Origin: Gammaproteobacteria bacterium
Lineage (GTDB): Bacteria; Pseudomonadota; Gammaproteobacteria; GCA-002705445; GCA-002716945
Direction of reading: 5' to 3'
DNA: 12,790 nucleotides
Assembly: GCA_002701705.1 (NCBI GenBank)
Contig: NZWU01000006.1
Coordinates: 1-12,790, forward strand
In this document: in pieces, positions 1 to 6,417 of the stretch
Position numbering within the stretch: position 1 is the stretch's first letter
Layout of the letters: each line of letters opens with the position of its first letter
The notes under the pieces: model-generated
Told to the model about the DNA's origin: nothing
Databases searched by the model: none
The model's input: the letters and a program-made list of their open reading frames with translations, nothing else
Program-made: the position numbers and the translations under genes

Positions 1-2013
1 AAACTAAAAGAAAATTTAAACAACTTCCTAAATTTTATTGAAACTTCTAGAAAATTAATCCAGCTCAAACTCGATGTTGATATAGATACAAATTTAAATG
101 TATATAAAATTAATGACAGAGATGAAGAGAGACTCTCTGAGTTAGCTGCCAATTATGAATTAAAAAATATTGCGAGTTCACTGAAAATAGATACAAACAT
201 CAATGATAAATATGAAACATCTTATAAAATTATATCTGATAAAAATGATTTTGAAGAACTATTAGAAAGTTTAAATAAAAAAAGTTTTTTTTCTTTCGAT
301 ACCGAGACTACTTCTCTTGATTACATAGATGCAGAATTAGTAGGGATATCATTTTCTACTGAACCCTTTAATGCTTTTTACATACCAATAAATCATGAAG
401 ATAGTAGCCGAAATATTAAAGCCACACCTGATTTTTTTAAAAAACTAAAAAACCTATTAGAAAATAAAAAAAATACAATTATAGGGCAAAATATAAAATA
501 TGACGTGAATGTACTTCATAAATATAATATAAATATTGCATCTAATGTTGAAGATACAATGGTTTTGTCATATGTTTACAATTCTTCTGGAAGACATAAT
601 CTATCTACGCTCAGTCAGAAATATTTAAATCATAAGGTTATAGAATATGAGGATGTTGTTGGTAAAGGGGTAAAACAAAAAAACTTCTCAGAAATTGATG
701 TAGAAACAGCAGCGGAATATGCTTGCGAAGATGCTGATATAACTTATCGTTTATATGATTATTTTAATGACAAAATGAATAGCAGTGATAAGCAGAAAAA
801 ATTGTATGATACTGTAGAGAAACCACTTATTGGTGTTCTTGCAAGAATTGAAAATAATGGGGTTTTAATAGATAAAAAAAATCTTCAATCACAAAATAAA
901 CATCTGAAAGCTAAAGCATTAAAAGTTGAAAAAGATGTCTATAAACTTTCAGGAAAAGTATTTAATATTGGATCAACAAAGCAACTTCAGGAAGTTTTTT
1001 ATGATATTTTGAAACTTCCGATATTAAAGAAAACACCAAAAGGTAAGCCATCTACAAATGAAGATGTACTTCAAGAATTATCTTTAGATCATAAAATACC
1101 AAAACTTATTTTGCAGTATAGAAATTTAATGAAATTAATAAATACTTATACAAATAGGTTGGGTGAACAGATAAACCCAAAAACAGGCAGGTTACATACT
1201 TCATACCATCAGGCTGTTACTATAACAGGAAGATTATCATCTACTGATCCAAACTTACAAAATATCCCAATAAGAACAGAAGATGGAAAAAAAATAAGGT
1301 CTGCGTTTATTGCTGAAAAAAATTGCAAAATTGTTTCAGCTGACTACTCACAAATAGAATTAAGGGTAATGGCGCACTTATCTAAAGACAAGAATTTAAC
1401 TAAGAGTTTTTTAAGAAATGAAGATGTACATGAATCAACAGCAAAGGAAATTTTTGAACTTAAAACAAAACCAAGTGATGACCAAAGAAGAGCAGCAAAG
1501 ACAATCAATTTTGGTCTTATCTATGGGATATCATCTTATGGGTTAGCAAAACAGTTGCACATTGATAATAATGCTGCAAAAGAATATATTGAAACATATT
1601 TTCAAAAATATAATGGTATAAAAAAATTTATGGAAAAATCTAAAATATTAACGAAAAAAAATGGATATATTGAAACAATGTTAGGAAGGAAGATTTTTGT
1701 ACCAAACATTAACCACACAAATTTTCAAATACGAAGTGCAGCTGAAAGAACAGCCATTAACGCACCAATTCAAGGGACAGCAGCAGATATAATCAAAATC
1801 GCCATGATTAACATTGATAAGTGGATACAAAAATCTAATTCCCCTGTAAAAATTATTATGCAAGTACATGATGAGCTTGTGTTTGAAATCAAAGATGATT
1901 TTGTTGAAGAAGCGAAGCAGAAAATAGATGAGATAATGTCTGAATGTTTCAAATTAAGTATACCTTTGATAGTGGAAATTGGAGTAAACCACAATTGGGG
2001 AAAAGCACATTAG
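1..2013 (+). CDS. polA: DNA polymerase I, 5'-truncated by the window edge
   Basis: The reading frame is open from base 1, so this is the C-terminal 670 residues. Roughly 260 N-terminal residues, essentially the 5'-nuclease domain used in primer removal and repair, lie to the left. The 3'-5' proofreading domain comes first, and its metal ligands are intact: Exo I FDTET with D100 and E102, Exo II QNIKYD with D168, and Exo III YACED with D244 (numbered from base 1). The family-A polymerase domain follows. Motif A is SADYSQIELR with D448, the O-helix is RRAAKTINFGLIYG with K500 and F504 (equivalent to E. coli K758 and F762), and motif C is QVHDELVF with D624 and E625. All catalytic residues are present, so this is an active polymerase with proofreading. 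The GTG at 505 is internal, not a start. In many gammaproteobacteria the GTPase gene engB lies near this end of polA. Here cytochrome c4 follows directly. Confidence 0.97.
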   Translation, partial: KLKENLNNFLNFIETSRKLIQLKLDVDIDTNLNVYKINDRDEERLSELAANYELKNIASSLKIDTNINDKYETSYKIISDKNDFEELLESLNKKSFFSFDTETTSLDYIDAELVGISFSTEPFNAFYIPINHEDSSRNIKATPDFFKKLKNLLENKKNTIIGQNIKYDVNVLHKYNINIASNVEDTMVLSYVYNSSGRHNLSTLSQKYLNHKVIEYEDVVGKGVKQKNFSEIDVETAAEYACEDADITYRLYDYFNDKMNSSDKQKKLYDTVEKPLIGVLARIENNGVLIDKKNLQSQNKHLKAKALKVEKDVYKLSGKVFNIGSTKQLQEVFYDILKLPILKKTPKGKPSTNEDVLQELSLDHKIPKLILQYRNLMKLINTYTNRLGEQINPKTGRLHTSYHQAVTITGRLSSTDPNLQNIPIRTEDGKKIRSAFIAEKNCKIVSADYSQIELRVMAHLSKDKNLTKSFLRNEDVHESTAKEIFELKTKPSDDQRRAAKTINFGLIYGISSYGLAKQLHIDNNAAKEYIETYFQKYNGIKKFMEKSKILTKKNGYIETMLGRKIFVPNINHTNFQIRSAAERTAINAPIQGTAADIIKIAMINIDKWIQKSNSPVKIIMQVHDELVFEIKDDFVEEAKQKIDEIMSECFKLSIPLIVEIGVNHNWGKAH

Positions 2014-2015
2014 AT

Positions 2016-2043
2016 TTGAAGAATCCCCTTGATAAGATATAAT
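2016..2043 (+). promoter_or_regulatory. Candidate sigma-70 promoter for cytochrome c4-dsbA-folD
   Basis: A perfect TATAAT (2038-2043) is preceded at 16 bp by TTGAAG (2016-2021), which matches four of six bases of the -35 consensus. It lies in the 65 bp gap after polA and would start transcription near 2050, giving a leader of about 30 nt. In so AT-rich a genome a -10 match can occur by chance, but the gap is short and the placement fits. Confidence 0.45.
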
Positions 2044-2078
2044 GATGTCCAGAGAAGAACGCATCAAATTATAAAAAA

Positions 2079-2693
2079 ATGAAAAAATCGTTAATACAAT
2101 TATTGGTTATGATATCGTTGATTTTCTCTGATGGTATTTTATCTGCTGATATCAATAAAGGGAAAGAAAAGAGTGTTACATGTGTTGCTTGTCATGGAGA
2201 AAATGGGATTAGTGTCAGCCCAATCTGGCCAAATTTAGCTGGGCAGCATCTGCAATATTTAAAATCACAAATGTTGGAATTTAGAAAAGGGCAGAATGGC
2301 AAAAGAAACAATCCAGTTATGTATGGTATAACCATAACTCTATCTGATGATGATATTGAAAGCCTTGCGATGTACTATTCATCATTGGATAAATCAGTTG
2401 GTTTAACAAAAGATGAATATCTTGTGAAAGGTCAGAGTATTTATCGTGGAGGTAATTTAAAATATAAAATACAAGCTTGCATAGCTTGTCATGGTCCCAA
2501 TGGACAAGGTAATTTACCCGCAGGAATACCAGTACTTTCTGGTCAACATGCCCTATATATAGAACAACAGCTAAAAAATTTCCGTTCAGGTGCCAGATCC
2601 AATGATCCCAATAAAATGATGCGTAATGTAGCCCATAGAATGACTGATGACGAAATAAGGTCTGTGGCAGAATACATCCAGGGGCTGTATTGA
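2079..2693 (+). CDS. Diheme cytochrome c4, periplasmic
   Basis: The 204-residue protein has an N-terminal signal peptide (hydrophobic segment about 5-16, probable cleavage after SA at 22-23). Two similar cytochrome c domains follow, each with a heme-binding CxxCH: CVACH at 35-39 and CIACH at 134-138. Likely axial methionines are M81 in the first half and M180 or M181 in the second, each just before a helix beginning LSDDDI or MTDDEI. The repeated GQHxxYxxxQ motif (GQHLQYLKSQ and GQHALYIEQQ) is typical of cytochrome c4. In known members the protein carries electrons from the bc1 complex to terminal oxidases in the periplasm or at the membrane face. No strong Shine-Dalgarno precedes the ATG. 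The stop codon overlaps the dsbA start, so the two are translationally linked. The two hemes would need the usual cytochrome c maturation system and oxidised-then-reduced heme cysteines, which suits dsbA as neighbour. Confidence 0.93.
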   Translation: MKKSLIQLLVMISLIFSDGILSADINKGKEKSVTCVACHGENGISVSPIWPNLAGQHLQYLKSQMLEFRKGQNGKRNNPVMYGITITLSDDDIESLAMYYSSLDKSVGLTKDEYLVKGQSIYRGGNLKYKIQACIACHGPNGQGNLPAGIPVLSGQHALYIEQQLKNFRSGARSNDPNKMMRNVAHRMTDDEIRSVAEYIQGLY

Positions 2694-3313
2694 TGAGAAA
2701 AAATATATTGGTAACTGTCATTATGCTGCTATTTTTTGCTAATCCAACATATGCGGAAAATGATTCTCAAAAATATGTTCAAATTTCTAATTCACCCCAA
2801 ACAGAACATGACAAAATTGTAATATATGAATTTTTTTGGTACGGATGTCCTCATTGCTTCAATATTGAACCAACAATTGTGAAAATTGAATCTAACTTAA
2901 ACCAAGATACTGTCTTAATAAAATTACCACTTGCGCTAAAAGAATCTTGGGTTAATCATGCAAAAGCATTTTTTTCTATGCAGCAAATGAATATAGATAA
3001 TAATCTACATTCAAAAATTTTCGAAGAAATACATATTAATGGCAACCGTCTTGATACTAAATCTACCCTAGTTGATTTTATTGATTCCGAAGGATTTGAT
3101 GGTTCATCCTTTTCCAAAAATTTTGATTCTTTTGGCACTGAAATACGTATCAAAAAAGCAAATAAGTTAGCACGACAATATCAAATAACATCAGTGCCAA
3201 CTATCATTATAAATGGTAAGTATCTAACTAGCGGTTCGTTTGTTAGTTCTTATGAAGAATTATATGATGTTGTGAATTTTTTAGTTGAAAAAGAAAGAGT
3301 TAATTTGAGGTAA
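2693..3313 (+). CDS. dsbA: Thiol:disulfide interchange protein DsbA
   Basis: This periplasmic oxidase introduces disulfide bonds into secreted proteins. The 206-residue protein has a signal peptide (hydrophobic 5-16, likely cleavage after TYA at 19-21), the redox-active site C52-P-H-C55 in a thioredoxin-like start (EFFWYGCPHC), a helical insert, and the cis-proline loop SVPT with P169. These are all hallmarks of DsbA, and the length is normal. A TTG at 2690 would add one residue. I prefer the ATG at 2693, which overlaps the cytochrome c4 stop by one base (TGATG) and has an AGGGG ribosome-binding site at 2680-2684 with 8 bp spacing. The cytochrome c4-dsbA order is known from pseudomonads and relatives. 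DsbA normally needs DsbB for reoxidation, which is not in this window. Confidence 0.93.
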   Translation: MRKNILVTVIMLLFFANPTYAENDSQKYVQISNSPQTEHDKIVIYEFFWYGCPHCFNIEPTIVKIESNLNQDTVLIKLPLALKESWVNHAKAFFSMQQMNIDNNLHSKIFEEIHINGNRLDTKSTLVDFIDSEGFDGSSFSKNFDSFGTEIRIKKANKLARQYQITSVPTIIINGKYLTSGSFVSSYEELYDVVNFLVEKERVNLR

Positions 3314-3328
3314 TTAAGGAGAGCACTC

Positions 3329-4183
3329 ATGGCAAAAATTATAAGTGGAAAAGATGTTGCTGAAAAAATTCTTATAACAAATATTAAACCTAAAGTAGAT
3401 GACCTCAAATTGAAAGGCGTTATTCCGACACTTGTGGTTATTTTAGTTGGAGATGTACAAGCTTCTGCAAGCTATGTCCGACAAAAAGAGAAATTTGCAG
3501 CTAAAGCTGGCATAAAATCAGAGGTGAGAAAATTTTCAGAGACTGCACCGGAACAAGAGGTTCTTGATGAAATTATAAAAATTAATAAAGACTCGGATAT
3601 ACACGGTATTATTGTTCAACTACCATTGCCTGATCATATTTCTGTGACTAAAATACTCAATAGTATTGATCCGTCTAAAGACGTAGATGGTTTTACTCCT
3701 ACAAATGTCGGCAAACTTTTTCTTGGAGAAGAAACATTAGTGTCGTGCACACCTAAAGGAATTATGTTGTTATTGGAATCCGTAAATACTGATTTAAAAG
3801 GAAAAAATGTTACCGTTATAGGAAGGTCCAATATTGTTGGTAAACCTGTATCAATACTTTGTCAACAGAAACATGCAACTGTAACCATGTGTCATTCTAG
3901 GACCAAAGACCTCACTGCAAAATTATCAGATGCAGATGTCATCATCGTGGCCGTTGGAGTTCCAAAATTTATACATGGCGATCAAATTCCTATGGGCAGT
4001 ATCGTTATTGATGTTGGAATCCATAATGTCGATGGAAAACTTTGTGGAGATGTGGATTTTGAGTCAGCTCAAAATAAGGTTTCTGCCATCACACCCGTAC
4101 CTGGCGGAGTTGGTCCCATGACCGTTTGTGCTTTGATAGAAAATACTGTTATTGCTGCCGAGAGATTAAGCAATAAAAATTAG
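3329..4183 (+). CDS. folD: Bifunctional methylenetetrahydrofolate dehydrogenase / methenyltetrahydrofolate cyclohydrolase FolD
   Basis: This cytosolic enzyme interconverts 5,10-methylene- and 10-formyl-tetrahydrofolate in two steps, supplying one-carbon units for purine and formyl-methionine synthesis. The 284-residue length is typical. The catalytic domain shows ASASYVRQKEKFA with Y49 and K53 (the conserved YxxxK pair), the substrate-binding QLPLPDHI and VDGFTP, and the closing signature TPVPGGVGPMT. The NADP-binding Rossmann part has the family motif GRSNIVGKP. Its AAGGAG ribosome-binding site (3316-3321) is well placed, 7 bp before the ATG and directly after the dsbA stop, which indicates co-transcription. 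The final TAG overlaps the 3' end of the convergent tRNA-Arg. No clear terminator precedes that tRNA, so read-through antisense to it is possible; a run of eight T (4268-4275) lies just beyond the tRNA. Confidence 0.97.
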   Translation: MAKIISGKDVAEKILITNIKPKVDDLKLKGVIPTLVVILVGDVQASASYVRQKEKFAAKAGIKSEVRKFSETAPEQEVLDEIIKINKDSDIHGIIVQLPLPDHISVTKILNSIDPSKDVDGFTPTNVGKLFLGEETLVSCTPKGIMLLLESVNTDLKGKNVTVIGRSNIVGKPVSILCQQKHATVTMCHSRTKDLTAKLSDADVIIVAVGVPKFIHGDQIPMGSIVIDVGIHNVDGKLCGDVDFESAQNKVSAITPVPGGVGPMTVCALIENTVIAAERLSNKN

Positions 4184-4255
4184 CGCCTGAGAAGACTTGA
4201 ACTTCTGACCTTTGGCTTCGGAAGCCAACGCTCTATCCAACTGAGCTACAGACGC
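4182..4255 (-). tRNA. tRNA-Arg, anticodon CCG
   Basis: Read on the - strand from 4255, the gene folds as a full cloverleaf. The acceptor stem is GCGTCTG with CAGGCGC (one G-U pair), the D-arm is GCTC-AGTTGGATA-GAGC, the anticodon stem is TTGGC/GCCAA with loop TTCCGAA, and the T-arm is AGAAG-TTCAAGT-CTTCT. The anticodon CCG reads the arginine codon CGG. The D-loop A after GG (position 20) is a known arginine identity element. CCA is not encoded. The two last bases overlap the folD stop codon on the other strand, which forces the discriminator base (complement of 4182) to be U. Bacterial tRNA-Arg usually has A or G there. A T-rich stretch directly downstream may end transcription. Confidence 0.93.
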
Positions 4256-4284
4256 AAATTATAGATGTTTTTTTTATTTCTTTT

Positions 4285-4292
4285 AGTATAAT
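4285..4292. promoter_or_regulatory. Overlapping divergent -10 elements for tRNA-Arg (-) and cytochrome c5 (+)
   Basis: The eight bases AGTATAAT read TATAAT on the + strand (4287-4292) and TATACT on the - strand (4285-4290). The tRNA begins 30 bp to the left and the cytochrome c5 ATG lies 38 bp to the right, so each -10 is correctly placed for its gene. No strong -35 is visible on either side. The two promoters would compete for polymerase if both are real. Confidence 0.4.
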
Positions 4293-4329
4293 CTACCGAA
4301 AAGGAAAATAATCAAGGATAATTATATTA

Positions 4330-4821
4330 ATGGAAAAAAAAGAGTCGAACGGTGAATTTTATAAAATTGTAAGTATACTTTTTCTCATAATACTTTTTTT
4401 ATTAATTTTAATAGCATATTTATCCAATGTATTTGACAATCATTCTCAAAGTCATGTGGAAAACCATAAAAAAGAAATAACTAAATTAATAGACAAACGC
4501 ACCGAACCCGTTGGCAAAATTAATTTAGCCAGTAATCCAAGCATTGAGAGTAAAATTAAAATTGCTGCTAACCATGAAACTAAATCTGGAGAGCAGGTTT
4601 ATAATGCTGTTTGCCTTGCCTGTCATTCTAGTGGCGCAGCTGGTGCCCCTATAACTGGCAACAAAGATCAGTGGGAAAGCAGAATCTCTGAAGGTATAGA
4701 GCATTTATATGAACAAGCTATAAACGGAGTTGGAGTTATGCCAGCTAAAGGTGGTATGCCTTCTCTCACTGATGCAGAGGTTAAGGCCGCTGTTGATTAT
4801 ATGATTGAAGAATCAAATTAG
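4330..4821 (+). CDS. Membrane-anchored monoheme cytochrome c5 family protein
   Basis: The 163-residue protein starts with a short charged segment and one strongly hydrophobic helix (about 13-33) that is probably an uncleaved membrane anchor. A polar, Lys-rich linker (about 36-85) follows, then a compact C-terminal cytochrome c domain of some 75 residues. That domain has CLACH at 95-99 and the distal heme ligand M137 in GVGVMPAKGGMPSLTD, the cytochrome c5 signature. It is likely a periplasm-facing electron shuttle to terminal oxidases, perhaps in parallel with cytochrome c4. An AAGGA at 4314-4318 is a distant ribosome-binding site (11 bp). The gene ends tail-to-tail with ubiK and the two stop codons share two bases. 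Confidence 0.9.
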   Translation: MEKKESNGEFYKIVSILFLIILFLLILIAYLSNVFDNHSQSHVENHKKEITKLIDKRTEPVGKINLASNPSIESKIKIAANHETKSGEQVYNAVCLACHSSGAAGAPITGNKDQWESRISEGIEHLYEQAINGVGVMPAKGGMPSLTDAEVKAAVDYMIEESN

Positions 4822-4837
4822 TTGTTCAGTTTTTTTT
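4810..4837 (+). terminator. Weak candidate terminator for cytochrome c5, inside the ubiK 3' end
   Basis: A short imperfect hairpin (GAATCAA with TTGTTC, one bulged T, loop ATTAG) is followed two bases later by eight T (4830-4837). The stem is AT-rich and weak, so the call rests mainly on the T-run and its position at the convergent junction. The T-run encodes lysines of UbiK on the other strand. Confidence 0.35.
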
Positions 4838-5045
4838 CTAGCTCTTCAATTTTTAGCCTTGTTTTGAGCAATACTTCCTTTTGAATATCAAATTCTTCTC
4901 TAGAGACTAATTTTAGCTTCCTCAGATAATCCTCTAACAAAACTTTAATGTTATTTTTTACATCATCTTTAAACTCCTGGCTCCCCTCTGGAATCAAAGA
5001 ACTCAGTTTTTCTACTAATTCAATTAATCTATCAGAACTCTGCAT
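4818..5045 (-). CDS. ubiK: Ubiquinone biosynthesis accessory factor UbiK (YqiC family)
   Basis: The 75-residue protein matches the UbiK/YqiC (BMFP) family. It has an amphipathic N-terminal helix (DRLIELVEKLSSLIPEG), then DDVKNNIKVLLEDYL, and the family signature LVSREEFDIQKEVLLKTR from about 46, leading into a C-terminal coiled coil ending EELEKKLNN. In E. coli UbiK forms a complex with UbiJ and is needed for efficient aerobic ubiquinone synthesis. It lacks known catalytic activity, and some homologs promote membrane fusion in vitro. The ATG has a strong AAGGAG site (5050-5055 on the - strand) four bases upstream. An NtrC-type palindrome begins at the outer edge of that ribosome-binding site. 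The divergent pairing of a ubiK gene with glnK-amtB is also seen in pseudomonads. No convincing sigma-70 promoter for it could be picked. Confidence 0.93.
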   Translation of the reverse strand: MQSSDRLIELVEKLSSLIPEGSQEFKDDVKNNIKVLLEDYLRKLKLVSREEFDIQKEVLLKTRLKIEELEKKLNN

Positions 5046-5054
5046 GGTACTCCT

Positions 5055-5071
5055 TGCACGTATTTAGTGCA
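5055..5071. promoter_or_regulatory. NtrC (NRI) binding site, enhancer for torF-glnK-amtB
   Basis: The 17 bp palindrome TGCACGTATTTAGTGCA has perfect TGCAC and GTGCA arms separated by 7 bp, matching the NtrC consensus (GCACY-N5-RGTGC) except for one inner base. Its centre is about 148 bp upstream of the start predicted from the sigma-54 promoter, a usual distance for NtrC enhancers. A further TGCAC overlaps its right arm (5068-5072) and another GTGCA half-site lies at 5085-5089, so a second weaker dimer may bind. The left arm touches the ubiK ribosome-binding site. Confidence 0.75.
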
Positions 5072-5149
5072 CTTGTTTAAAAAAGTGCAATATTTACAAC
5101 GTTTTCAATGTTTATTACATATTTACACACTTTATTAAGTATGTCATTG

Positions 5150-5162
5150 TATCAAAACACTA
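5150..5162 (+). promoter_or_regulatory. Possible IHF site between NtrC site and sigma-54 promoter
   Basis: TATCAAAACACTA matches the IHF consensus WATCAANNNNTTR at all but one informative position. It lies between the enhancer and the promoter, where DNA bending often helps NtrC reach sigma-54 polymerase. The surrounding DNA is AT-rich, so chance matches are likely. Confidence 0.3.
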
Positions 5163-5183
5163 GACTATTTTTAGATATGATGG

Positions 5184-5200
5184 TTGGCATGGTTTGTGCA
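5184..5200 (+). promoter_or_regulatory. Sigma-54 (RpoN) promoter of torF-glnK-amtB
   Basis: TTGGCATGGTTTGTGCA fits the -24/-12 consensus YTGGCACGrNNNTTGCW at 12 of 14 informative positions. The invariant GG (5186-5187) and GC (5198-5199) are exactly 10 bp apart. Transcription would start near 5211, giving a leader of about 75 nt. Together with the upstream NtrC palindrome this predicts induction under nitrogen limitation, the standard control of glnK-amtB in enterics and pseudomonads. Confidence 0.75.
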
Positions 5201-5286
5201 TAGTGTATGGCAGCTGGGCTTTTATTGTTGATAATCGTCCAACTTTAAACTTAAATAATAGAGGAACGCTGTAAGGAGAGAAAATT

Positions 5287-6009
5287 ATGGGGAAAACAAT
5301 TAAAAATACTTTTGCAGGTATCTTGTTGTTGACAATGTCGTTAACGACAGCAACAACTGCATCCGCTGGTGGAGCTGGTACAGGTGAAGGTAAAGGAGAT
5401 CAAGGAAGCTCTAGCGCTATTAGCTATAATGTTGGTTTTATGACCGCTTATTGGTATAGAGGAGCTTTTCAAAATGATTCGGCTATCAATTTTGGTGCTG
5501 ATTATGAAGCAGGAAATTTTTACTTAGGAACATGGTGGGTTGATGTTGGTGCATCGAGCTTACATGATCCTAGTTTAGAAATAGATCTGTATACTGGGTA
5601 TAACTTCAATTTGTTTGGTGTACCCTCTTACTTAGGAGTAATGGGATATTACTACACTGATGATTTTGATCAAGACTATGAAGAAGTTAGTTTTGGAATG
5701 GATTTTGGTTTATTCTCATTTGATAGTGTAATATTCGGTGATTACAAAGCTGGTAATGGAAATGCAAGTTCTGATTATGGACATTTCAAAGTTAATGTTC
5801 CAATATCTGACTCAATTGGTTACAGCTGGCAAACGTTTACTGGTGGTTCGATTCATTATGCGGCCCACGAGTTAACATATTCAACAGCATTTGCAGGAGC
5901 AGATGTAGATTTAACTATAGGACGTAATAATGATGGAGGAGCTGGCGCTACACAAAATAGCGATCAAGAAACTGGATATGCTTTTCTATCAATGTCATAT
6001 AGTTTTTAA
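5287..6009 (+). CDS. TorF-family putative outer-membrane porin (Gcw_chp type)
   Basis: The 240-residue protein has a clear signal peptide (hydrophobic about 10-23, cleavage after ASA at 25-27) and a Gly-rich linker. Alternating aromatic and polar strands follow (for example VGFMTAYWYRG, NFYLGTWWVDVG, LEIDLYTGYNF, PSYLGVMGYYYTDDF), and the protein ends in SMSYSF. The C-terminal Phe with alternating hydrophobic residues is the outer-membrane beta-barrel signal. It resembles the TorF/TIGR02001 family, whose substrate is not established. It is the first gene after the sigma-54 promoter, has a strong AAGGAG site (5273-5278), and is followed by glnK after 37 bp with no terminator. I therefore infer a porin for small nitrogen solutes such as ammonium or organic nitrogen. 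The signal peptide and barrel features are seen directly; the substrate is inference from context. Confidence 0.82.
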   Translation: MGKTIKNTFAGILLLTMSLTTATTASAGGAGTGEGKGDQGSSSAISYNVGFMTAYWYRGAFQNDSAINFGADYEAGNFYLGTWWVDVGASSLHDPSLEIDLYTGYNFNLFGVPSYLGVMGYYYTDDFDQDYEEVSFGMDFGLFSFDSVIFGDYKAGNGNASSDYGHFKVNVPISDSIGYSWQTFTGGSIHYAAHELTYSTAFAGADVDLTIGRNNDGGAGATQNSDQETGYAFLSMSYSF

Positions 6010-6031
6010 TGATGTATTATTAAGTTTTTAG

Positions 6032-6385
<354 letters not shown>

Positions 6386-6417
6386 TTAGTAAATAATTAT
6401 TAATTAGGAGAACCTTA

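Noticed and set aside
505..2013. PolA starting at the GTG at 505 as a stand-alone Klenow-like enzyme.
   Set aside because: The frame is open to base 1 and encodes the Exo I motif FDTET just upstream of 505. The short version would lack an essential half of the exonuclease site. It is a window-edge truncation.
2042..2074. A ten-codon ORF (MMSREERIKL) ending 4 bp before cytochrome c4, as a possible leader peptide.
   Set aside because: It has no ribosome-binding site, its ATG overlaps the predicted -10, so it would lie outside the transcript, and the peptide shows no attenuation-type codon run.
2317..2721. A 134-codon ORF on the - strand across the cytochrome c4/dsbA junction.
   Set aside because: Both + strand genes are well supported by family motifs; the antisense translation shows no domain.
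5068..5089. TGCAC-N12-GTGCA as a second full NtrC site.
   Set aside because: The 12 bp spacing is not the 7 bp of NtrC sites. At most these are extra half-sites next to the main palindrome.
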